A stretch of DNA of 24,218 bases, from IMG/VR virus record IMGVR_UViG_3300047562_003032, positions 1-24,218 of that record; one strand, given 5' to 3'. Below the pieces are notes generated by a model that was not told the origin of the DNA, did not search any database, and saw only the letters and a program-made list of their open reading frames with translations. A program made the position numbers and the translations under genes. This stretch comes from a virus. Shown here in pieces: positions 8,658 through 17,300 of this stretch (positions within the stretch are counted from its first letter, which is position 1; each line of letters starts with the position of its first letter).

Positions 8658-10150
8658 CAGTCAGCTTGACGAACATTAGTCCACGATCCATAAGCACTAC
8701 TTCCATTTCTTCGAATTCTACATTGAATATCACCTTGAGCTGCTTTAACTTCTGTAGCACTATCAGTATAAAGCAATTCTATGTCATTTACAAGAACTGT
8801 TCCACTCTCAATATATTGGAATGAATTTGGATCAGGAACAACGTCAATATCAGTGTATGGAAATTCATCAATATCATCAGGTATATCAAAAGTTTCTCTA
8901 ATTTTGGGTGCTCTCGTAGTAATAGATACATTAAAACTAACAGTGCCAACAGTTACTGAGACTGTTTTAGTATTAGTTTTACCAAATTCTTGTCCTTCTC
9001 TACCAGAAATGTCAGTATTAAATGGAAGTGTTGTTGTTCTTAAGTAAACACTATTTCCATTATTAAACAACCTACTAGAACTAAATGTTCCACTACTACT
9101 TTCACCCAAAGCATTACCACTTCCAGATGTTGATCCTCTAGTAGGCATATCAACACATTCTATTGTTCCTAATAACACATTAACTTCCGTAACAGGTTCA
9201 AAAGGACCATGTGATGTAGTCCAACTATTACTAGGAGTATTATCATTTCTGACAGAAACTGTAGCATTAGCACTAACACTTCCACCTGGACCAGTAACCG
9301 TCAGTGTATATGTTTTTGTTGCTGGAGAAGTGCCACAAGCATTCGAAGTAATACCAGCATTAACATTTGTATTACCGCTTGCGGTCACAGTTCCAACGCC
9401 TTGATTTATGGATGCCGATGTAGCATAAGTTGAAGCCCACTCTAGTCTAACTACATCAGATGGAACTCCAGTAGTGCTGTTTTGCTCGCCTCCATTAAAA
9501 TAACTGATTGTAGGGGGAGAGTAAAAATATGCCCATCCTACCCACCCATCACCGCCATCACCAGCGCCACCGCCATCATGCCCAGCTCCACCGCCACCGT
9601 TATTTCCTCCACCTTTACCACCAGGACATTGACAACTAACACTTGCACTGCCAGTGCTACTAAAAGATACCCTAGCTCCAGCTCCCCCAGTTTCGTTTCC
9701 ACAACGTCCACATGGGCCAGCGCCCCCACCTTCTCTCGAAGCATCATCATCAGTTCCACTTTGTCCACCATTAGTATATTCATTACCATTGGCAGAACCA
9801 CCAGATCCTCCACCCCTATCATCAGTTCCATGGTTTCCGCCATTACCACTACATATTTGACCACCGCCCCGTATTCTCACATAAGACTTTTGACCATTAT
9901 TACCACCATCACCACCTGGAGCATTGCCTCCACGTCCAACATCATATTCAATAGTACCACCTGGCGTTACGGTAGCGGTTCCTCCGCCAACAGCTCCTCC
10001 TCCACCACCAGAACCTAATTCATCACCATCCCCGTCTTTCCACCCAGATCCACCACCACCGATAGCATATGCTCGTACAGAAGTAACAGCAAACGGTATA
10101 GTCCAACTACCGCTGCCACTACCTGCTGTAACTGTTCCCCCAAAAGTCAT
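8657..10150 (-). CDS. Glycine-rich adhesin-like tail protein (paralogue 2)
   Basis: The protein has 497 residues. Residues 1-30 form an N-terminal beta segment (SWTIPFAVTSVRAYAI), typical of the lead strand of phage glycine-rich domains. Residues 31-203 are glycine-rich and contain five cysteines (C100, C147, C150, C173, C175) forming CGRC and CQC pairs. Residues about 210-305 are a bacterial Ig-like domain (KTYTLTVTGPGGS), 310-415 a second beta module ending in SITTRAP, and 428-497 a C-terminal module (DIDVVPDPN, QCRIRR, W-TNVR). It is a clear paralogue of the protein encoded just upstream, with the same domain order. Glycine-rich domains of this type form polyglycine II sandwiches in T-even gp38-type tips, so receptor binding is the likely role. 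ATG follows the previous stop by 18 bases containing a late-promoter-like motif. Confidence 0.85.
   Translation of the reverse strand: MTFGGTVTAGSGSGSWTIPFAVTSVRAYAIGGGGSGWKDGDGDELGSGGGGGAVGGGTATVTPGGTIEYDVGRGGNAPGGDGGNNGQKSYVRIRGGGQICSGNGGNHGTDDRGGGSGGSANGNEYTNGGQSGTDDDASREGGGAGPCGRCGNETGGAGARVSFSSTGSASVSCQCPGGKGGGNNGGGGAGHDGGGAGDGGDGWVGWAYFYSPPTISYFNGGEQNSTTGVPSDVVRLEWASTYATSASINQGVGTVTASGNTNVNAGITSNACGTSPATKTYTLTVTGPGGSVSANATVSVRNDNTPSNSWTTSHGPFEPVTEVNVLLGTIECVDMPTRGSTSGSGNALGESSSGTFSSSRLFNNGNSVYLRTTTLPFNTDISGREGQEFGKTNTKTVSVTVGTVSFNVSITTRAPKIRETFDIPDDIDEFPYTDIDVVPDPNSFQYIESGTVLVNDIELLYTDSATEVKAAQGDIQCRIRRNGSSAYGSWTNVRQAD
9542..10060 (-). repeat. Glycine-codon-rich block in paralogue 2
   Basis: Residues 31-203 of the 497-residue protein, with many GGGG/GGNGG/GGGAG runs. 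This copy differs from the other two glycine-rich blocks in having a CxxC and a CxC pair. Plus-strand reading frames here are artefacts of glycine codon use. Confidence 0.8.
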
Positions 10151-10153
10151 AGC

Positions 10154-10169
10154 TTTTATTTGTATTTAT
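10154..10169 (-). promoter_or_regulatory. Late-promoter-like 16-base motif, copy 1
   Basis: The minus strand reads ATAAATACAAATAAAA between the TAA of the upstream glycine-rich gene and ATG at 10150. Its first base is shared with that stop codon. ATAAATA matches 7 of 8 bases of the T4 late promoter. The identical 16 bases occur before the 70-residue gene. Distance to the ATG is 3 bases, with no clear ribosome site. Confidence 0.5.
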
Positions 10170-11767
10170 TAAATTTCTCTAATATCTTGCCATTGTCCAA
10201 AAACAGAATCTCCAGATCTTCTAATTCTCACTTGAACATTAGGATCATCTGCTTTAACTTCTAGACCGTTAGAACTTGGAAATTCAATATCATCCATAAG
10301 AACACTATTAGTTTCCAAATATTCGGTGGTATTTGGATCTGGAACAACGTCAATATCTTCGTATGGATATGCTTGTAGTGTTGCTGCTAAACTAAAATCT
10401 TCTTGAGTTTCTGGTGCTCTAGTAATATAATAAAAAGTCTTAGTCACTGTTCCTATTGTAATAACCAACTCTTTGCTGTTTGTCTGTGATGTACCATCAG
10501 AATTTAAAGTATAATTAAATCCAGCAGAAAATGCTCGAAGATATAAAGTTTGACCATTAGAAATAGTACCAGTTGAGTTCCAAGTACTTTGATTAGTGCT
10601 GAAGTTCAACCCAGTTCCACATGTTACAGGAACATTATAATCAATACCATTAATAGTAGCAGCGGAAAAAGTATGTTGAATACTAGGTTCTAGACCTGTT
10701 TGATCTTCGATATTAAAATTATCTGGACTATTATCATTATAAAAATTAACTGTTAAAGGACTAGAAGCATCACAAAATGATCCAGCGCAAGCAGTTAATG
10801 TAAAAGTTCGTGATCTAGGAGAATTAGATCCAGCAACAGATTGCAATCCAGTGTTGATTGTTATAGTGGTGTCATCAGTAACATCCCAAGAATTACCAGC
10901 ATTATCTGTTAACGTTAATGTCGTATAGTCAGCTGCCGAGAATGCTAAAGTAACGCTAGAAGATCCATACACAGGATTAACAACAGCAGAAAATTCCGTT
11001 ACTTCAGTATCATATCTAATATAACTAACAGTTACATAACCATCATCAAAAAATGTTCCATTATCGGATGATAACGAAACAGCCGTAGAATCATATACAG
11101 ATCCGCCGCCGCCTCCACCACCAGAAGCATATCTACCAGATCTATCATCAGCACCTTGCTGACCACCACCGCCACCTCCAGCACCAGCTCCGCCGCCGCC
11201 GCCACCACCACCATCTCCTCCCTGAGATGATCCAGTTCCACCGCCGCCATTATTTGTTATCCCGCCATTATTAGAAGACCATCCCCCACCATTGCCGCCT
11301 GTACCACCATTTAAATACGAATCTGGATAACTACCTCCACCACCACCGCCACCAGCGCCAGCAACAATAATATTTTTAGATCCGCCAGGAGCATTGGTCC
11401 AAACAACAGCAGAAGATCCTCCGCCACCAGCACCTCCACCAGAACAACCTTGAGGTCCAGTAGCTCCACCTAGCCCACCACTATTCAAACCACCGCCACC
11501 ACTTCCTCTCCCACCTCCAGAAACACATCCCGAACCATCACCACCTCTACCTCCAACATAAATGTCATAATCTCTAGAGGTAAAATTAGAATTAGATAAT
11601 GAAGTAAAAGTTCCTCTACGACCACGCCCACCAGAACCCCCAGCCGCGCCATCATTTCCGCCATTACCACCTCTAGGTGAAGATACAACGAAAGTTACCG
11701 TACTAGCATTATCAGGAACAGTCACACTAGTAGAAGAAGTATATGTAGATGATACGTTAGTTGGCAT
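10169..11767 (-). CDS. Glycine-rich adhesin-like tail protein (paralogue 1)
   Basis: The protein has 532 residues. Residues 1-30 are a Ser/Thr-rich beta start (SSTSVTVPDNASTVTFVVSS). Residues 33-223 are a glycine-rich domain with runs up to eight glycines, closed by the strand GYVTVSY near 243-249. An Ig-like domain spans about 255-345 (a TFTLTACAG strand), then a beta module to about 450 ending YYITRAP, then the C-terminal module 462-532 (DIDVVPDPN, QVRIRR, W-QDIR). Domain order and several motifs are shared with the downstream 497-residue protein, so the two arose by duplication. The start codon overlaps the stop of the collar gene as TAATG, implying coupled translation. As with T-even gp38-type glycine-rich tips, receptor recognition at the cell surface is the likely job; the target is unknown. 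Confidence 0.85.
   Translation of the reverse strand: MPTNVSSTYTSSTSVTVPDNASTVTFVVSSPRGGNGGNDGAAGGSGGRGRRGTFTSLSNSNFTSRDYDIYVGGRGGDGSGCVSGGGRGSGGGGLNSGGLGGATGPQGCSGGGAGGGGSSAVVWTNAPGGSKNIIVAGAGGGGGGGSYPDSYLNGGTGGNGGGWSSNNGGITNNGGGGTGSSQGGDGGGGGGGGAGAGGGGGGQQGADDRSGRYASGGGGGGGSVYDSTAVSLSSDNGTFFDDGYVTVSYIRYDTEVTEFSAVVNPVYGSSSVTLAFSAADYTTLTLTDNAGNSWDVTDDTTITINTGLQSVAGSNSPRSRTFTLTACAGSFCDASSPLTVNFYNDNSPDNFNIEDQTGLEPSIQHTFSAATINGIDYNVPVTCGTGLNFSTNQSTWNSTGTISNGQTLYLRAFSAGFNYTLNSDGTSQTNSKELVITIGTVTKTFYYITRAPETQEDFSLAATLQAYPYEDIDVVPDPNTTEYLETNSVLMDDIEFPSSNGLEVKADDPNVQVRIRRSGDSVFGQWQDIREI
11099..11671 (-). repeat. Glycine-codon-rich block in paralogue 1
   Basis: Residues 33-223 of the 532-residue protein. 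It includes GGGGGGGGAGAGGGGGG-like stretches encoded by GGT/GGC/GGA runs, the most repetitive DNA in the window (11160-11220 and 11335-11355). Confidence 0.8.
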
Positions 11768-12657
11768 TAGATTTTAATTAAATATTCCATTAAAATGTAA
11801 GGAGGAGTTGCCTCATCTAATTTATAGAGATTATTAGTTGTAACTGTAATCTCAGTTTCTAAACCAAAAGCTTCAATCTGTGTATTAAGATATTCATATC
11901 TTAATCCATTATTTTCTCTTGCTGCTGATGTGGATGGAAAATTAATTCTATGTGTATGTGATACAGTAGCAGAGGATCCTGGAGGAGATTGAACTAAAAC
12001 CAAGTTATTAGATCCCTCATTCTGACCCTCATTATCACCACCAGAAGCTCCATCATTATCAAAAAAGAAACTATCGTTCCATTTTCCAAGATAAGTGAAG
12101 ACACCAACATTAGAATCGTGACCGTGAGATTGGAAATTTTGCTCAGACAATTGAGCAGCTAAAGTAGCACCACCAGATCCTGTTGTTGAATAAGATGGAT
12201 TTCCAATAAATTGTTCTAGACCACTAGCAACTACCTCAAAGTAACCATCATAGGTAATTGTTTCAGTTTCGCCAATCAAAGAGGTTACATTAACTTCACA
12301 ACCAACTCGATATCTACCATCATCATCTCTAATAACAGTATCATTAAGATATGCTCCTGAAGAATTAGCACCCAGTACATACTTAGATCCCAAATCTGGG
12401 AGTTGAAATTCATTAGATTGAAGTGTTACATCTGCTTTTTTAAATTTAGAGTCAGATCCAGTTCCTAAAACTTGTGCTAGAACAGGATATTGATCTGATG
12501 TTAAAACTTCTCCATTACAACGTAAGAATCCAGCTGGCAAATAAATTCTCCAGTTTCCTTGATCAGGAGCATTAGCGGTAGGCATTTGCCTTGGATAAGG
12601 GACAATTGTCCCTGTAACACCACCATATCTTGCTTTTTCTTTACTGTAAAATGCCAT
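11767..12657 (-). CDS. Phage tail-collar domain protein with HxH motifs
   Basis: The protein has 296 residues. The tail-collar domain occupies about residues 15-105: an aromatic IYLPAGFLRCNGE segment, DQYPVLAQVLG, and FQLPDLGSKYVLG. HxH pairs follow at H178/H180 (SHGHDSN) and H234/H236 (SHTHRIN), the arrangement known from metal-coordinating receptor-binding tips of T4 gp12 and gp37. The C-terminus (PPYILMEYLIKI) resembles the hydrophobic closing strand of such tips and matches the WLIKAF end of the 1947-residue protein. It starts one base after the stop of the 560-residue collar gene and overlaps the next gene by one base, so the three are probably translationally coupled. A short-tail-fibre or baseplate adhesin is likely. 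It is shorter than T4 gp12 and has little shaft. Confidence 0.85.
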   Translation of the reverse strand: MAFYSKEKARYGGVTGTIVPYPRQMPTANAPDQGNWRIYLPAGFLRCNGEVLTSDQYPVLAQVLGTGSDSKFKKADVTLQSNEFQLPDLGSKYVLGANSSGAYLNDTVIRDDDGRYRVGCEVNVTSLIGETETITYDGYFEVVASGLEQFIGNPSYSTTGSGGATLAAQLSEQNFQSHGHDSNVGVFTYLGKWNDSFFFDNDGASGGDNEGQNEGSNNLVLVQSPPGSSATVSHTHRINFPSTSAARENNGLRYEYLNTQIEAFGLETEITVTTNNLYKLDEATPPYILMEYLIKI

Positions 12658-12658
12658 T

Positions 12659-14341
12659 TTAGTAAGCTCTAATTAAATTTGTTACGGATAAAGAAGCAAC
12701 TCTAGTGGTAAACGTAATTTGGAAAGCATTAGGAATGTTGTTCGGAGTAACGTTTGGTTGAGCAATAGCAGGTATTTGCTCAGGAACACTCATAGCAGAT
12801 CCGTCATAAACAACATTAAACTCCCCTTCATGATCATGTTCTTCAATTCTATCAAAAACTCCACCTCCAGTATTAGTATTTGTGGTAAAGTCAATACCAG
12901 CATGATTAAACAAAGATTTAGTTGGCCCTAAAGAGTCATCAGATCCACCAGTTCCTGGGTCATAATTAGTAGAATCAATCCCACTATTACTATCAGAAAA
13001 AGGAATTAGCATACCAACGAGTAATCTACCATTATCTCTAATACTAGTCATATTAGCATCACCAGGAGAAGTATTTCCAGATTTATCTCGTAAATTTTTA
13101 GCAGAAGTAAACCAAGGCTTAGCGATACCATGCCCACCAGAAGCAGTTCTAATAGGTCTATGGTCAGCAACTGGTTTTGTACCAGCAACAGAACCTAAGG
13201 CATATCTACCAACACCAGCATCAAAAGGAGTATTATTGAAAGCGGTGATAGTATTACTGGGACTATCACCAATCCAATATCCAGCAGTATGGCACGATAA
13301 CTGACCTCTACCAGAAATAGGGCAAGGGAATCGAAACTGAACATCGACATATCCACATGGACATGGATCTTCTCTGTCATAATAGTCTGCTGCCTGAACT
13401 TCTGGGTTTTCCCAAACAGTAACACCAAATCCTGGTGTTTCATCAGCATCATTTAAATTTAGAGTTTCAATTCTATCTTCATGAAAGTGTTGGGGAAAAT
13501 GATTTCTACCCAATTTTCTCGGAACAACATAAACTGGTTCAATACCAAATCCAGGAATAATAGATTGTCCTGTAATATTTCCTTCAAAATAAGAATTTCC
13601 AATAGATTCTACAGTAACTACAATATCATTAGCGGTTGTAGTACCACCATCATCATCAAATTCATTTCCACGAATAGTAATAGTATCCCCAACTTCGTAT
13701 CCTTGTCCTCTTAATCTAACAACAACTTCATAATAAGATGACTGACCTGCTTCAAGTGGTGGGTTTATAACTACGGTAAAAGTCGCCCCAGTGCCAGATA
13801 CACCAGAACCAGAAACTCCATCAATATCACGATAAACTTTTGCCGTAGTTACTGGTGGAGCAGTTCCAGCAATAGAGATTGTTCTAATAGTTCCTTGTGG
13901 GTCAGGTGTGTAACTCAAGTTTAAATCTGTTCTGGCTTGAACAGTATTTGGAGGAGATAAATCCCCTGGTTCATTTCCAGGAACACTATCACCAATATAT
14001 TGTTCAACAATTGTTAGTGCTTCTTCACTATCAATAGGAGAAGGAATAGATGGATCAGTAGTGTAATCACCAAAGTATCCCGTTGAAATATCAGCTAGTG
14101 CTTTATTAGTTGTAGGAGGAAGTCGGATAGTTCCTTCGTAATTTGGAAAATTCCCAGTAAAATCAGTACCACCATAAGTGTTTCTAAGAACACGAGATAA
14201 TAAAGGGTATTCATTTGCCTGAATTTCCGCTCCATTACATAACAACCACCCAGCTGGAATATCCGAGAGGTTTCCTCCCCATGGTTGTACAGAACCAATA
14301 GGGAGTGCTCTTTGTGTTTTTACTACGTTGTAACCTGGCAT
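12659..14341 (-). CDS. Phage tail-collar domain protein with HxH and cysteine cluster
   Basis: The protein has 560 residues. The collar domain lies at about residues 11-80 (LPIGSVQPWGG, IPAGWLLCNG, NEYPLLSRVL, IRLPP). A module near 180-250 has SGTGATFTV and GYEVGDTITIRG, shared with the 1947-residue protein. HxH pairs are at H285/H287 (HFHEDRI) and near 502-504 (EHDHEG). Between them a segment with PCPCGY, PCPISG and LSCH (about 320-355) contains five cysteines and could form disulfides or a metal site. The C-terminus is beta-rich. Its ATG lies one base after the stop of the giant gene, so expression is tied to it. By domain content it is a gp12-like short tail fibre or collar-type baseplate fibre; the exact T4 equivalent cannot be fixed from sequence. 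Confidence 0.85.
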   Translation of the reverse strand: MPGYNVVKTQRALPIGSVQPWGGNLSDIPAGWLLCNGAEIQANEYPLLSRVLRNTYGGTDFTGNFPNYEGTIRLPPTTNKALADISTGYFGDYTTDPSIPSPIDSEEALTIVEQYIGDSVPGNEPGDLSPPNTVQARTDLNLSYTPDPQGTIRTISIAGTAPPVTTAKVYRDIDGVSGSGVSGTGATFTVVINPPLEAGQSSYYEVVVRLRGQGYEVGDTITIRGNEFDDDGGTTTANDIVVTVESIGNSYFEGNITGQSIIPGFGIEPVYVVPRKLGRNHFPQHFHEDRIETLNLNDADETPGFGVTVWENPEVQAADYYDREDPCPCGYVDVQFRFPCPISGRGQLSCHTAGYWIGDSPSNTITAFNNTPFDAGVGRYALGSVAGTKPVADHRPIRTASGGHGIAKPWFTSAKNLRDKSGNTSPGDANMTSIRDNGRLLVGMLIPFSDSNSGIDSTNYDPGTGGSDDSLGPTKSLFNHAGIDFTTNTNTGGGVFDRIEEHDHEGEFNVVYDGSAMSVPEQIPAIAQPNVTPNNIPNAFQITFTTRVASLSVTNLIRAY

Positions 14342-14342
14342 A

Positions 14343-17300
14343 TTAGATCTCTACTAACCACCAACCTTGTGTTTGTGATGGAGCACTGGTAGCAGTTCCA
14401 TCATAGTTTGTGCTTCCAAGATAAATCAGACCAAAACCAGCATGTGGAGTCTGGACAACCAATTCACCACCATCATAATCAACTCCAGACAGATCAGGGA
14501 TATTAGCGTTTGTAACATCACCTTGTACAAGAATTCCGTTAGGTGCTCTCATTCTCAGTGAAATATTATATGTTAAGTTTCCACCAACATCAACAATTCT
14601 AATCATGTCGCCTGTAACTGGATTTTCTGGTAGTTTGAGTGTAAGATCAGAAGATGGAGCAACGAAGTAATTGACATTGACATCAACAAATGCTTCGCTT
14701 TCTCCAGCACCAATAAAGACCCACTTTCTAGCACCATTTGGTGTGAAGAATCCTTCTTGACCAGCAAAGTCCATAGAACCATCACGATCAACTTGGAATA
14801 GTTGTTGCTCAGTATTTGCTCTCAAGAATGTTAGAGAGATATCACCATTAACAACAGTTCCAGTTGTATGAGTAGGAGGTGTGGTTCCAGAAGATCCATT
14901 TCCTACTACTTGATATACGTTATTATTGTAAATAACGGTATTTCCATTATTATAAGAAGTACTTGCTTGCCAATCTGGAGACTCATCAAACTTATTAAGT
15001 GTTAGAGTTCCGCCATTGATCTTAACATCACCAGCAAATGTATTTAGAGCATTACCCTCAATAGTAACAACACCACTTAAAGTCAGATTACCAGTGCTGT
15101 TCTGAACGATCATCTTTTCGTCAGTTAGACTATTACCAGTAATCAGGAAGTTTCCTCCACGTAATGTTGTATTACCACTAGATCCAAGAACTTCAAATCT
15201 ATCACAGTTTGGACCACCAGCATTGAAATTTCCCTTGAGACATACATTGCCAGTGGCTGAATCAACCATAAAGGTTTCGGTTCCAGCACCATTCGTAACA
15301 ACTAATCTCTGTGATCCAGCAGTTGTAGATCCAAGAAGAGTAATGCTCCTATTGACTTCGAGGTTGCCAAGAATTGAAGTATTTCCATTTGTAGAATCAA
15401 CTACAAATTGCTCAACTGGATCACTGCTGTTTCCATCGTTAACAACAAATCTTTGTGGAGATGTGGTGTTAACATCAGTGATGAAAGCAAGTTCAGTGTC
15501 AGTAAATCTGAGGATGTCTCCATCACCAACAGCACCAGAGAAATCACCAGTATTAACATCTTCCAGTGTTCCGCTAGTTACAGCATTTAGACCGTTGACA
15601 TCTTCAATGAAACTGACATTCTCTGCTAGGTTGTAACGAACGAGAACCGTGTTGTCAGGGTGATCAGTTCTTAGGAATCTATAAGAAGATGGTTGAGCAC
15701 TGCTTGGTAATCCACTAGGAGTTCCAGCAATTAAAGTTCCATCAGAATTTAACTGATTTTGTGCTCTTCTAACCTTGATTCTTAGAGGAAGATCACTGAT
15801 ATTGTTGAGGTTTGTCAACTCAGTAATCAATACCAATTCACTATACTGTTCACCGACTGGGGCATCTCCCTGAGTAGAACCAGAGTTAGCATCTACAGCT
15901 TCAATAGATCTGTCGAGTAAGAGGTAGGCACCAACTTCGAAAGAATTAACATCAGAAACTTGACCCAATGGTAGATAATATTCACCAGCAGGATTTGCAG
16001 GATCAACAAGATATCTATTATCACTCACACCACCTTCTAGTACGCCAGGAGCACCCCAGAAAGAACCACCCTCAGCGTCAAGTGTCTTACCAATTTCAAC
16101 TCTTTCGAAAAGGTCAATATTTGGTTCATCACTAGATCCTTCATCGTGAGCAACAGCATCAGTTCCAAATGAACCTCTTCTAACTTCAAATTCACCAGAG
16201 TTTAGACCACCTGATAGTGTGACATCACCTTCTAGAATTGAAGCTGCTTTAACAACTAAAGTATTGTTAATGGTTGTCGTACCACCTTGAGCGCCGATGC
16301 TCATTCTAGATACAGAGTTTCCAAACTTAAGTCTAGAAGTTGTAACGTTAAAGAGTTGAACTTCTTGTGCTGGAGAAGAAAGTCTAGCAATTCCAGTTCC
16401 AGTAGCAATCGCTGCTCCAATAGCAGCGTCTCCGTCAGCTTCGAAGAACGAACTTCTTACCTTCAAGACAGAACCATCTACTAGAGAGTTAGATTTCTTA
16501 AGGTAAGCACCACCTAATTGAATTACCGAAGTATTATTAGTATTAGTATTGAGAGTGGTGCCAATAGCAACAATAGAAGATGTTGGATTAGCGTGAATAT
16601 TCAATACTCCTTCTTCAGCAAATCTACCAATATTAACTTCCTGAGTTTCTGTAGAATTACCGATATTAATTACTTGATCAACACTAGTTGTGTTGGCCAT
16701 ATTCAATGTTTCAGCGAAGGAGAAAGCGTTAATAGTAACAGCATTTCCGTCAAGTAGATTGAATGCTGTATTTGTAGTTCCTAAAGATCCACCATCAACT
16801 CTTAAATTAGAATCGAAGAATACATCTCTGGTTACCTTAACATCACCATCAACACTCAATGTGTGGAAAGTGCTTCCTTGATCAATGTTAATACCAACTC
16901 TACCGCCAGTGATAGTTCTTGGTTGTCCTTGCTCATCAAATCCAGAAGTTGTAGATACTCTAAAGACTGCTTCCGTATTTGGTGAAGTAGAATCTCCTCC
17001 AACTAAGAAGGCATTATCTTGCTCTACGAATGTTCTGCCAGCAAGGGTAGCATTGTTATTAAAGTTACCAACTGGTAATCTCTTTCCACTGATCCAAGCA
17101 TTACCAACAACATCCAAGTTAGCTCTTGGATCAGTTGCTCCAGAAACAAAAGCAGTATCAGCATCGCTATGTGCTGCTCTTGCTACGGTATTAATACCAA
17201 GTTTGTAATCACCATTTTCATCAGTATTTGTTCTAAGTGTTTCTGCTCCAAGTACTCCAAGTTCTTTCCAAGTGGATGTAGAAAGAGAAATTACGACATT

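Noticed and set aside
9482-10018. Plus-strand 178-codon Ser/Thr/Ile-rich frame
   Set aside because: It is the antisense shadow of glycine-rich coding; its composition simply mirrors GGN codons.
11160-11220. Possible CRISPR or tandem DNA repeat array
   Set aside because: Irregular ccx runs are glycine codons in a coding frame; no fixed repeat length or spacers.
11032-11250. Minus-strand alternative frame rich in Val/Glu/Leu
   Set aside because: Out-of-frame reading of the same glycine-codon runs in the 532-residue adhesin gene.
14343-14800. S74 intramolecular chaperone at the fibre C-terminus
   Set aside because: No serine-lysine autocleavage motif or DxxLKxNI-type sequence; the end is a beta-rich tip.
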